Part shown: in pieces, positions 10,535-20,946 of the stretch
Layout: every line of letters starts with the position of its first letter
How positions within the stretch are numbered: the first letter of the stretch is position 1
Translations under genes and position numbers: made by a program
The notes under the pieces: generated by a model
The model's input: only the letters and a program-made list of their open reading frames with translations
Told to the model about the DNA's origin: nothing
Database searches by the model: none
NCBI RefSeq assembly: GCF_043641665.1
Contig: NC_092189.1
Location: 12,024,333 to 12,088,332, forward strand
Source of the DNA: Enoplosus armatus
Lineage: Eukaryota; Chordata; Actinopteri; Centrarchiformes; Enoplosidae
Direction of reading: 5' to 3'
DNA: 64,000 nt

Positions 10535-12988
10535 ATGACAAAGACAATAGGATACCGAGACTGGAGATGGCAGGCGCTTTGGTGGCATCATTTCTTTCTC
10601 TTGTGGAGTACAATAGACGGACAGACTCGTTACAGCATCCCGGAGGAACTGAAACAGGGCTCTGTGGTAGGAAATCTAGCCAAAGATCTGGGTTTGGGAC
10701 TATCAGACATTTTTGACCGTAAGCTGCGCGTCGCCTCTGAGGCTGGTGAGCAGTATTTCAGTGTGGATGCGGGGAAGGGCGAGCTGGTGGTGAATGACAG
10801 AATAGACAGAGAGGCTTTATGTGGACAAAGCGCCAGCTGTGTGTTGACTCTGCAAGTTGTCATTGATAAACCGTTACAACTACACCGAGTTGAGGTGGAA
10901 ATACAAGATATTAATGATAATTCTCCAAGATTCCCTTCGCAAGATATAACATTACAGATAGCAGAGTCAACAGCGTCAGGAGCACGTTTTCCTTTGGAGA
11001 CCGCGCAAGATCTTGACGTTGGAGTGAATTCCGTGAGGTCGTATACTCTGAGTAAGGACGACTTTTTTAGTTTGAAAATAAAAGATGTATCCGGTGGGAG
11101 GAAAGTGCCAGAGCTAGTCTTGTCTAAATCTCTCGACAGAGAAAAGAATCCTATACATCAGCTTCAACTAACAGCTGTAGACGGGGGAACCCCAGTTAAA
11201 TCTGGGACCTCACAGATAACCATCAATGTGCTTGACAATAACGATAATTTTCCTGTATTTGAGAAAAATATTTACAAAGTTTCCATAAGCGAAAATAGCG
11301 TACAAGGTGCATCTATCGTGAAACTTATAGCAAAAGATACTGATGAAGGTCCTAATGGAGAAGTAGACTATTCATTTGGAACGCACACACCAGATAATGT
11401 CCTATCTGTGTTTGATATTGATTCACTCACCGGGGAAATACGTCTTCTAGGGAAATTAGATTTCGAAACAAATGCAAATTATGAAATTGACATTTGCGCA
11501 AGAGACAAAGGAACCCCGAGAATGGAGGGGCATTGCACTGTCCATATTGAAGTGTTAGATGTTAACGATAATTCTCCAAATATATTTCTGACCTCTCAAC
11601 CAAACTCTGTGCCCGAGGACTCACCAAGTGGTACTGTAGTGGCTTTAATCAGTGCCCGAGACCTTGACTCTGGTGACAACGGTAAAGTGACGTTACAGCT
11701 TCCGAAGGGATCCCCTTTTAATCTGAAACCCTCCTTTTCTGATAATTACGCCCTGGTTACCAGTGGTGCTTTAGACAGAGAGAGTTTCTCCGAATATAAT
11801 ATTGAGATAACAGCCACTGATTCAGGCTCTCCTCCTCTGTCCAGTAAGAAAACTATACCTGTCAGCATCACTGATGTGAATGACAACCCTCCTGTGTTCA
11901 CTCAGCCCTCCTATAATGTATATTTAAAAGAGAATGGGGTACCAGGATCTATACTGTACTCAGTATCAGCATCTGACCTGGACTTTGGTGAAAACGCCAA
12001 AATCTCTTACTCTATACTGGACTCTAAAGTGCAGGACGTGTCTGTCTCATCTTATGTTTACATTAACTCAGATAACGGCAGCATCTACAGCATGCACTCG
12101 TTTGACTATGAGAAACTGAAGGTGTTTCAGATTCAGGTTCAGGCAAAGGACCAGGGCTCTCCGTCTCTCAGCAGCAACGCCACTGTCCATGTTTTTATCC
12201 TGGACCAGAACGACAATGCCCCCGCTGTTATCTACCCCTCCTCCGCTGCCCTGGGCTCCCTCTCTCACCAGAGGATGCCTCGCTCCGCTAAAGCGGGTCA
12301 CCTGGTTACTAAGGTGTCGGCCGTGGACGCTGACTCGGGCCATAACGCCTGGATCTCCTACAAACTGGCGGAGGCCACCGACGCCTCTCTGTTCACGGTC
12401 AATCTGTACACAGGGGAGGTGAGGACTAAACGCGCTGTGTCCGAGCAGGACGACTCCTCTCAGAGGCTGCTTATAGAGATCAAGGACGACGGGGAACCGG
12501 TCCAGTCCGCCTCCGTCACGGTGTCCATCCTGCTGGAGGACGGCCTCCATGAGCCCATCTTAGACCTCCGACAGAAAGCGGCCGAGCCCAGCAAGAAAAC
12601 TGGGAGAATCACCCTTTATTTGATTCTCTCTCTGGCCTCGGTGTCCGTGCTGTCTCTGCTGACTTTTCTCATCTTAGCGGTTAAATGCATCAGGAGCAGC
12701 AGAAGCAGCGGTAGTTGCTGCACGAGACGGACCGACTGTGATGATTACAAGAACCCCAACAGAAACCTGCAGATTCAGCTCAACACCGATGGACCCATAA
12801 AGTACGTGGAGGTGCTGGGAGGAGACATGTTGTCTCAGAGTCAGTCGTTCAGGTCCTGTCTGTCTCCCATGTCAGAGTACAGTGATTTCACTCTGATTAA
12901 ACCCAGCAGCACCACTGACTTTAAGGAGGTGATCAGTGTTCTGGATGCGTCTTTGCCCGACAGCACCTGGACCTTTGAGAGCCAGCAG
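10535..12988 (+). CDS. pcdhg: Clustered protocadherin gamma variable exon V4
   Basis: This 818-codon exon has the same layout as its neighbours and a CAG|gtgagc donor at 12988/12989. EC1-EC3 linkers are DINDNSP, DNNDNFP and DVNDNSP. The EC2/EC3 junction (SGTSQITINVLDNNDNFPVF through EKNIYKV) is identical to V6 at the protein level, suggesting local sequence exchange. EC3 contains a cysteine (DICARDKG) where the others have Ser or Thr. EC5 has YSVSASD where the other five have FSVSASD. The longer open frame from 10448 adds 29 unconserved residues, so the MTK start at 10535 is preferred. Function as for the family: an alternative adhesive ectodomain joined to the gamma constant tail. Confidence 0.96.
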
Positions 12989-13993
12989 GTGAGCTGAAAA
13001 CAACAGACCTGCTTCATACATTTTCAGTCATTATTGGCTCATAGATTTCTTGTAGCCTGAAATAAAATAACAACTCATCTGAACATTATTTTTTACTTTT
13101 TGATTACTTTCTGAATATAAAACAGCGCTGCAGTCTTTAATATGACATTACAATGTGTATGACAAGCGATCTCTTTCAGGTGGTTTAAGAAGTAGTTTTA
13201 TATTAGATGGAGATATTGTGAAGGTTGGTGGTTTTTCAACGTGATATGGTATCGTTCCCTTACAAAAATTAGTCCATTAAATTGTGAGAAATTTCTTTTG
13301 AAAATGTGTTTAAAGTAGGAACTCTAAGTGACCGTTTCTAATGATCACAATGTATTAATTTAAGAAATAATGCACTGCGCCTTAATTTCCAGAAGTTGCT
13401 TCCACATTATACAATATTTTTAATAACTTTGAATGGAATTTCATAAAATATATTTTCAAATTTAAACTGTTATTTTGATTTATTTATTAATATCATAGCC
13501 ATGACTAGTTGGCAGCAATCCTTTTAAAATAAGGTGTCTAGCACATTCTGGGTATTGGAATTAAAACCCATACATTTTTCAACAGCTGAATTTTTTTCTA
13601 CTTTTCTACAGAGACAATTATCACGAAAATCTGACGTTCCCTAATGTTACATTTGACAAAATACATTGCAACCTTGAGGGGGTGCAGTAGCTTTATAAGC
13701 AGAGTTAGGTCTCTGTGATTGGATAGCAGAGATGGATGCTGTGAACCAATAGCATACAGGACTGTACAAAGAGATCGACTCCATCCCCCATTCAGTCTCA
13801 CCACGGTAACCCTCACAGTGCTCAGAGCTGGAGAGGAGATGTGTTTATTCGAAGGCGTCCGGAATATATATTTTATTATCAATTATCTAAGGATTTAATT
13901 TAAATGGAGTGTCCATTCTGGCGATGACTTTGAACGTTGGGTTGTGTTGACGAATATCTCGATGGAAAAATAACGAATTTTAACGGAGCGAGG
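12989..13993 (+). other. V4-V5 intergenic with V5 promoter
   Basis: Strongly AT-rich spacer. The V5 promoter block is at 13718-13800. I looked for an RE1-like site at the equivalent position (around 13360-13400) and saw none. No gene is recognised. Confidence 0.65.
13718..13800 (+). promoter_or_regulatory. pcdhg: V5 promoter block
   Basis: ATTGG at 13718 and CCAAT at 13746 (28 bp apart), then ACTGTACAAAGAGATCGACT and a CCATCCCCC run. It is slightly more diverged than the other copies (GTGAACCAAT instead of GTGCACCAAT). CTTTATAAGC lies just upstream at 13691. CCAAT to ATG is 248 bp. Confidence 0.6.
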
Positions 13994-16447
13994 ATGACAA
14001 AGACAATAGGATACCGAGACTGGAGATGGCAGGCGCTTTGGTGGCATCATTTCTTTCTCTTGTGGAGTACAATAGACGGACAGACTCGTTACAGCATCCC
14101 GGAGGAACTGAAACAGGGCTCTGTGGTAGGAAATCTGGCCAAAGATCTGGGTTTGGGACTATCAGACATTTTTGACCGTAAGCTGCGTGTCGACTCTGAG
14201 GCTGGTAAGCAGTATTTCAACGTGGATGCGGGGAAGGGCGAGCTGGTGGTGAATGACAGAATAGACAGAGAGGCTTTATGCGGACAAAGCGCCAGCTGTG
14301 TGTTGCCTTTACAGGTTGTAACAGAGAATCCGCTACAGCTACACCGGATAGAAGTAGAAATAAGGGACATAAACGACAATTCTCCGATTTTTTCAACAGA
14401 GGAACGATCATTAAAAATAGCAGAATCTACTGCCACAGGCATACGCTTTCCCTTAGAAACAGCACAGGATCAGGACGTTGGTAGTAATTCAGTAAAATCT
14501 TATACTCTAAGTAAAGATGAGTGTTTTAGTTTAAGGATTAAAGAGTTGTCTGGTAATCGAAAGGTTCCGGAACTAGTGTTAGAGAAATCACTTGACAGAG
14601 AGAAACAAAGTGTCCATCAGTTATTACTGACAGCATTGGACGGAGGCAATCCTGTCAAAACTGGAACCACAAAAATCATAGTTACTGTACTCGACAACAA
14701 CGACAATGTCCCCGTTTTCAAAAGGCCGTTGTATAATGTAACTGTACATGAAAATAGTGCCGCTGGTTCAGTACTTGTAAAAGTTGAAGCAACAGACGCA
14801 GACGAGGGTGTTAATGGAGAGATCGAATACGCATTTGCTGAGCACACACCGCAGTCACTGCTGTCCATTTTTCATTTACATTCAGGTACAGGTGAAATAT
14901 CCTTAGTAGGACCATTAGATTATGAAAGCAATGCAATACATGAAATAGATATAACTGCTAAAGACAAAGGAGTTCCTGAGATGGAGGGCCACTGTCGTGT
15001 ACAAGTAGTAGTAATAGACATTAATGATAATGCCCCAGAAATAGTTCTAACTTCAAAACCAAACACAATACGCGAAGATGCACCAAGAGGCACTGTCGTT
15101 GCTTTAATCAGAGCACGAGACCTTGACTCCGGTGATAATGCCAAAGTCGCGTTAATACTCCCAAAGGGTTCTCCCTTCAGTTTGAAACCATCATTTTCTA
15201 ATAATTACGCACTGGTTACCAGTGGTGCTTTAGACCGAGAACGTTTCTCAGAGTATAATATTGAGATAACAGCCACTGATTCAGGCTCTCCTCCTCTGTC
15301 CAGTAAGAAAACTATACCTGTCAGCATCACTGATGTGAATGACAACCCTCCTGTATTCACTCAGCCCTCCTATAATGTATATTTAAAAGAGAATGGGGTA
15401 CCAGGGTCTATACTGTTCTCAGTATCAGCATCTGACCTGGACTTTGGTGAAAACGCCAAAATCTCTTACTCTATACTGGACTCTAAAGTGCAGGACGTGT
15501 CTGTCTCATCTTATGTTTACATTAACTCAGATAACGGCAGCATCTACAGCATGCACTCGTTTGACTATGAGAAACTGAAGGTGTTTCAGATTCAGGTTCA
15601 GGCAAAGGACCAGGGCTCTCCGTCTCTCAGCAGCAACGCCACTGTCCATGTTTTTATCCTGGACCAGAACGACAATGCCCCCGCTGTTATCTACCCCTCC
15701 TCCGCTGCCCTGGGCTCCCTCTCTCACCAGAGGATGCCTCGCTCCGCTAAAGCGGGTCACCTGGTTACTAAGGTGTCGGCCGTGGACGCTGACTCGGGCC
15801 ATAACGCCTGGATCTCCTACAAACTGGCGGAGGCCACCGACGCCTCTCTGTTCACGGTCAATCTGTACACAGGGGAGGTGAGGACTAAACGCGCTGTGTC
15901 CGAGCAGGACGACTCCTCTCAGAGGCTGCTTATAGAGATCAAGGACGACGGGGAACCGGTCCAGTCCGCCACCGTCACGGTGTCCATCCTGCTGGAGGAC
16001 GGCCTCCATGAGCCCATCTTAGACCTCCGACAGAAAGCGGCCGAGCCCAGCAAGAAAACTGGGAGAATCACCCTTTATTTGATTCTCTCTCTGGCCTCGG
16101 TGTCCGTGCTGTCTCTGCTGACTTTTCTCATCTTAGCGGTTAAATGCATCAGGAGCAGCAGAAGCAGCGGTAGTTGCTGCATGAGACGGACCGACTGTGA
16201 TGATTACAAGAACCCCAACAGAAACCTGCAGATTCAGCTCAACACCGACGGACCCATAAAGTACGTGGAGGTGCTGGGAGGAGACATGTTGTCTCAGAGT
16301 CAGTCGTTCAGGTCCTGTCTGTCTCCCATGTCAGAGTACAGTGATTTCACTCTGATTAAACCCAGCAGCACCACTGACTTTAAGGAGGTGATCAGTGTTC
16401 TGGATGCGTCTTTGCCCGACAGCACCTGGACCTTTGAGAGCCAGCAG
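13994..16447 (+). CDS. pcdhg: Clustered protocadherin gamma variable exon V5
   Basis: This 818-codon exon contains a signal peptide, six cadherin repeats, a membrane helix and a cytoplasmic segment, with a CAG|gtgagc donor at 16447/16448. In the otherwise homogenised EC1 start it has three changes (VDSEAGKQYFN versus VASEAGEQYFS). Diverged-region linkers are DINDNSP, DNNDNVP and DINDNAP. EC4 has LIRARDLDSGDNAKVALILP, the most divergent version of that segment. Like V2 it carries CCMRR in the cytoplasmic part and a different sequence just after the donor (VSSE then stop). The start is chosen at MTK; the 19 residues from 13937 are not conserved. Confidence 0.96.
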
Positions 16448-16702
16448 GTGAGCAGTGAGTAGAACATAAATGGCATATACAGTTTTGTAAGACTTTTACT
16501 TAAACCACAGAAACCACAAAGAAAGCACAACTTTTGCTTTCACGGTGAGAATCATAATAACAAGGTTGCTCAACAGATCATCCTATATTTGAAATCAAAA
16601 TATTAAATGTATATCCAAATCAAAAGTTATGTAGTTAACTTTACTTCACTTCAACAACAGTTGTGGTTTGACCTGAAGAGTGTGTTGGGTGTTGAATGGC
16701 TT

Positions 16703-16729
16703 TTCAGCACCACAGGGATGGACAGCGAC
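16703..16729 (+). promoter_or_regulatory. RE1/NRSE-like (REST) bipartite site upstream of V6
   Basis: Left half TTCAGCACC (16703-16711), 8 bp gap, right half GGACAGCGAC (16720-16729). It is the third copy with the same gap and shares flanking GAATGGC with the V4 copy. It lies 705 bp before the V6 ATG. REST occupancy is inferred only from the motif. Confidence 0.6.
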
Positions 16730-17122
16730 TCTGACCCATGAGGCGTACAGAGGGCTTGACAATAGATTGTTGCTGATGGCCTTTACTCAATGGGGTAACA
16801 ATGAAAATATATAAACGCTGAACTCAATTACTATTTTCACTTCTTACATTCCCCATTCCCTGTACTTATTGATTTACATAATGAAGGCCTTCACGCATTA
16901 GAAATCCAAGCCAGGCAAAATAAAGTTGGTCTCAGTGAAATCAGTGTTAACAGTAAATATATTTTTTAATATACAGACTTTGATTTCAATACATGTATTT
17001 ATTTTACATGTATTTAAGTCATGGATATGTTAATGGCATCTCATTATGGTGTTTCACTTGTTATTTAACGACCGTGCAAAAGGGTTAGTGTGTTTTTAAC
17101 GATGCCGCTCAGTTTTCCTCTC

Positions 17123-17200
17123 ATTGGATGAGAGAGATGGATGCTGCGCACCAATAGCATTCAGAACTGTACAAAGAGATCTACTCCCTCCCCCATGCAG
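17123..17200 (+). promoter_or_regulatory. pcdhg: V6 promoter block
   Basis: ATTGG at 17123, CCAAT at 17151, then AACTGTACAAAGAGATCTAC, TCCCTCCCCC and CATGCAG. The block is nearly identical to the V2 and V4 copies. CCAAT to ATG is 257 bp. Confidence 0.65.
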
Positions 17201-17407
17201 CTTCAGCACCAAAACCACAATGCTCGGAGTGGGAGGAGAGTAGGCAAATGGTTCATATACTCACAGTATAACATTATATCTTAATTTTATCTTTGACGAT
17301 GAACAGGCATCTTTTTAACGGAATATGTCACGCTCTCGGAATATGGATTTTGACTTTATATTCTCCTTTCTTGTGGATTGGAAATGATGTGTTTTACTGA
17401 ATCGGGG

Positions 17408-19861
17408 ATGACAAAGACAATGGGATACCGAGACTGGAGATGGCAGGCGCTTTGGTGGCATCATTTCTTTCTCTTGTGGAGTACAATAGACGGACAGACT
17501 CGTTACAGCATCCCGGAGGAACTGAAACAGGGCTCTGTGGTAGGAAATCTGGCCAAAGATCTGGGTTTGGGACTATCAGACATTTTTGACCGTAAGATGC
17601 GCGTCGCCTCTGAGGCTGGTGAGCAGTATTTCAGTGTGGACGCGGGGAAGGGCGAGCTGGTGGTGAATGACAGAATAGACAGAGAGGCTTTATGCGGACA
17701 AAGCGCCAGCTGTGTTCTACCTCTGCAAGTAGTTATTGAGGACCCGCTACAGTTACACCGAATTGAGGTTGAAATAAGAGATATTAATGATAATTCTCCA
17801 AGTTTCCTTTCAAACGAATTATCTTTAAAATTAGCCGAATCAGCAGCAGTTGCCACGCGCTTTCCTTTAGAGAGCGCAACAGACCCCGACGTTGGTACAA
17901 ATTCATTGAAAACATATACTCTCAGTAAAAATGAGTGTTGTTCCCTTAAAATAAAAGAAATTGAGGGTGGTAAGACCGTTCCGGAACTTGTTCTAGAAAA
18001 GCCTCTCGATCGAGAGAAAAAAGCAGTTCACAAAATATTACTAACAGCTTTAGACGGTGGGAATCCAGTAAGATCTGGAACCTCACAAATAACCATAAAT
18101 GTGCTTGACAACAATGATAACTTCCCGGTGTTTGAGAAAAATATTTACAAAGTCACCCTGGGTGAAAAAAGTATAAAAGGAGCTATTGTTATAAAGCCCA
18201 AAGCAACTGATGCAGATGAAGGTTTAAATGGTGAAATTGAATTCTCATTCGGCTCTCGGACACCAGATTCTGTTTTGTCAATGTTCGATATTAACCCCTT
18301 AACAGGTGAAATCACTCTGAAAGGAGAGTTAGACTATGAAACTACGAAGTCATATGACATTGATGTAACTGCAAAAGATAAAGGCAGCCCCGAAATGGAG
18401 GGCCACTGTCGCGTGCAAGTTGACATTACTGATTTCAATGATAACGCTCCAGATATAGTTTTCACTTCTCAGCCAAAGCCAGTGCGCGAAGACGCACCAA
18501 GTGGCACGGTAGTTGCTTTGATCAGTGCCCGAGACCTTGACTCCGGTGATAACGGTAAAGTAACATTACAACTCACCAAAGGCTCCCCCTTTAATTTGAA
18601 ACCATCCTTTTCTAATAATTACGCCCTGGTTACCAGTGGTGCTTTAGACAGAGAGAGCTGCTCGAACTATGATATTGAGATAACAGCCACTGATTCAGGC
18701 TCTCCTCCTCTGTCTAGTAAGAAAACTATACCTGTCACCATCACTGATGTGAATGACAACCCTCCTGTATTCACTCAGCCCTCCTATAATGTATATTTAA
18801 AAGAGAATGGGGTACCAGGGTCTATACTGTTCTCAGTATCAGCATCTGACCTGGACTTTGGTGAAAACGCCAAAATCTCTTACTCTATACTGGACTCTAA
18901 AGTGCAGGACGTGTCTGTCTCATCTTATGTTTACATTAACTCAGATAACGGCAGCATCTACAGCATGCACTCGTTTGACTATGAGAAACTGAAGGTGTTT
19001 CAGATTCAGGTTCAGGCAAAGGACCAGGGCTCTCCGTCTCTCAGCAGCAACGCCACTGTCCATGTTTTTATCCTGGACCAGAACGACAATGCCCCCGCTG
19101 TTATCTACCCCTCCTCCGCTGCCCTGGGCTCCCTCTCTCACCAGAGGATGCCTCGCTCCGCTAAAGCGGGTCACCTGGTTACTAAGGTGTCGGCCGTGGA
19201 CGCTGACTCGGGCCATAACGCCTGGATCTCCTACAAACTGGCGGAGGCCACCGACGCCTCTCTGTTCACGGTCAATCTGTACACAGGGGAGGTGAGGACT
19301 AAACGCGCTGTGTCCGAGCAGGACGACTCCTCTCAGAGGCTGCTTATAGAGATCAAGGACGACGGGGAACCGGTCCAGTCCGCCTCCGTCACGGTGTCCA
19401 TCCTGCTGGAGGACGGCCTCCATGAGCCCATCTTAGACCTCCGACAGAAAGCGGCCGAGCCCAGCAGGAAAACTGGGAGAATCACCCTTTATTTGATTCT
19501 CTCTCTGGCCTCGGTGTCCGTGCTGTCTCTGCTGACTTTTCTCATCTTAGCGGTTAAATGCATCAGGAGCAGCAGAAGCAGCGGTAGTTGCTGCACGAGA
19601 CGGACCGACTGTGATGATTACAAGAACCCCAACAGAAACCTGCAGATTCAGCTCAACACCGATGGACCCATAAAGTACGTGGAGGTCCTGGGAGGAGACA
19701 TGTTGTCTCAGAGTCAGTCGTTCAGGTCCTGTCTGTCTCCCATGTCAGAGTACAGTGATTTCACTCTGATTAAACCCAGCAGCACCACTGACTTTAAGGA
19801 GGTGATCAGTGTTCTGGATGCGTCTTTGCCCGACAGCACCTGGACCTTTGAGAGCCAGCAG
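17408..19861 (+). CDS. pcdhg: Clustered protocadherin gamma variable exon V6
   Basis: This 818-codon exon has the same domain order as V1-V5 and a CAG|gtgagc donor at 19861/19862. Linkers are DINDNSP, DNNDNFP and DFNDNAP. It looks like a mosaic: the EC2/EC3 junction matches V4 (SGTSQITINVLDNNDNFPVF), while mid EC3 resembles V2 (FGSRTPDSV, YETTKSY). EC2 has adjacent cysteines (NECCSLK) where the others have one or none. At the EC3 start it has LGEKS where the others have an xENx motif; the calcium-binding Glu remains but the following Asn is Lys. The start is taken at the shared MTK rather than the ATG 10 codons upstream. Confidence 0.96.
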
Positions 19862-20385
19862 GTGAGCTGAAAACCATGTGTGGTGTTGCATCTATAAATG
19901 TGGGCTGAACAGAATTTCCCTAATTCTGTTGTGTTTTTCTTCTTTCCTCTAATATTCACGAGCATAGCGCGAATTTATATTTCTTTGCTTATCTGTGGGT
20001 GTACGTGGGAAGTGTTCTGTTTCTCTGTGATGTAAACCAAATCGCACAAACTCGGTATATCAGCTACGTGACAGAGCACATTTGCCATATATTTGAGCTA
20101 TATTACTTCAGCAAATTCAGCCGTCGACGTATAGACATCTTTTGTATTGTTTGCAACAATTATATTTTATTTGTTATTTCTTCTAAAACAAACTAATTTT
20201 GCTGTTTAATTTGGGCTACATGGCCTGTATCTTCAAATTGTCTGCTGCGTGGCATTTCTACTTCAAAATATTTTATAGAACATCTTAACTTTATAGTGAA
20301 ACAACATTTCAACTTTCCTTTGACTTAGGCGAGTTGGGAAAACCAGTTTGGAAACCATGCCCCCCTGCGGATATAAATAGCATTG

Positions 20386-20401
20386 CTATAAATAACAGCT
20401 G
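20386..20401 (+). promoter_or_regulatory. MEF2-like motif abutting an E-box upstream of the C-type exon
   Basis: CTATAAATAA (20386-20395) fits the MEF2 consensus YTAWWWWTAR and is followed immediately by CAGCTG, an E-box. A second ATATAAATAG lies at 20371. It could instead be a TATA-like element. It sits about 560 bp before the C-type ATG. Function is inferred. Confidence 0.35.
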
Positions 20402-20629
20402 CTTGATGCACTGCTGCGTTTTGACTATGAGGAGTTCTCAATGAGAGCACGTGACTGAATTGTTCAATAACATAAAATGTATCCATTTATGTTTTTTCTT
20501 GGATTATGAAAAACAGTCGCAACATGTTCCTCCTTCTGTTCATTGTCCATTGTCATTGAGAATTAGGTTGGTACTTGCCTGTCAGTGGACGTGGAGTCAG
20601 TGAAAAGTTTTCACTGTGTGTGAGAGTTG

Positions 20630-20720
20630 TGTGACAGAGCTGGTCCAGCCCCGTCTCCCAATGAGAGGGAAGGCCTCTGTGGCCTCTCCCCGCCCACGAG
20701 GCCAGTGAGGCGGAGGAGAC
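20630..20720 (+). promoter_or_regulatory. pcdhgc5: Candidate promoter of the C-type exon
   Basis: This is a GC-rich segment with CCCAATGAG, GGCCTCTGTGGCCTCT and CCCCGCCCACGAGG, some 230-320 bp before the ATG. That is the same distance range as the promoter blocks of V2-V6, but the sequence is unrelated. CCACGAGG resembles part of a CTCF motif only weakly. The call rests on position and base composition. Confidence 0.4.
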
Positions 20721-20946
20721 GGAGCAGAGAGTTTCACTGGAGGCAGAAAGTACTTTGATTTTCGTCCTCGTTTTCTCTTAAAAGACGGCCGTCATGATCA
20801 CATCAAAACTTCCCATCGCTCTATTTTTAAAACGGAAATGTTTACCAACAAGCCTGGCAGCCTCGTTTTAACGTTACTATGGATACGTTACGGTGAAAGA
20901 AGAACTTAAAAACTTTCCCATTCTCCGATCCTCGGAGCGCAGCACA

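Larger units (their letters stand above)
16448..17407 (+). other. V5-V6 intergenic with RE1-like site and V6 promoter
   Basis: AT-rich spacer carrying the V5 donor, an RE1-like site at 16703-16729 and the V6 promoter block at 17123-17200. Nothing else is recognised. Confidence 0.65.
19862..20946 (+). other. V6 to C-type exon intergenic with promoter-like elements
   Basis: The spacer holds an AT-rich 5' part and a GC-richer 3' part (about 20630-20720) containing CCAAT, GC-box-like CCCCGCCC and repeated GGCCTCT strings. The shared V2-V6 promoter block is absent. A MEF2-like plus E-box pair lies at 20386-20401. No gene is recognised. Confidence 0.6.

Noticed and set aside
17202..17210. TTCAGCACC just after the V6 promoter block, resembling an RE1 left half
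   Set aside because: No right half-site follows, and the same place in V2, V4 and V5 has related but non-matching sequence, so it looks like chance variation of the promoter flank.
20690..20710. Possible CTCF site (CCACGAGGCCAGTG) in the C-type promoter
   Set aside because: Only the first eight bases fit the consensus; the GGGGGC core is missing, so it is not listed as a site.
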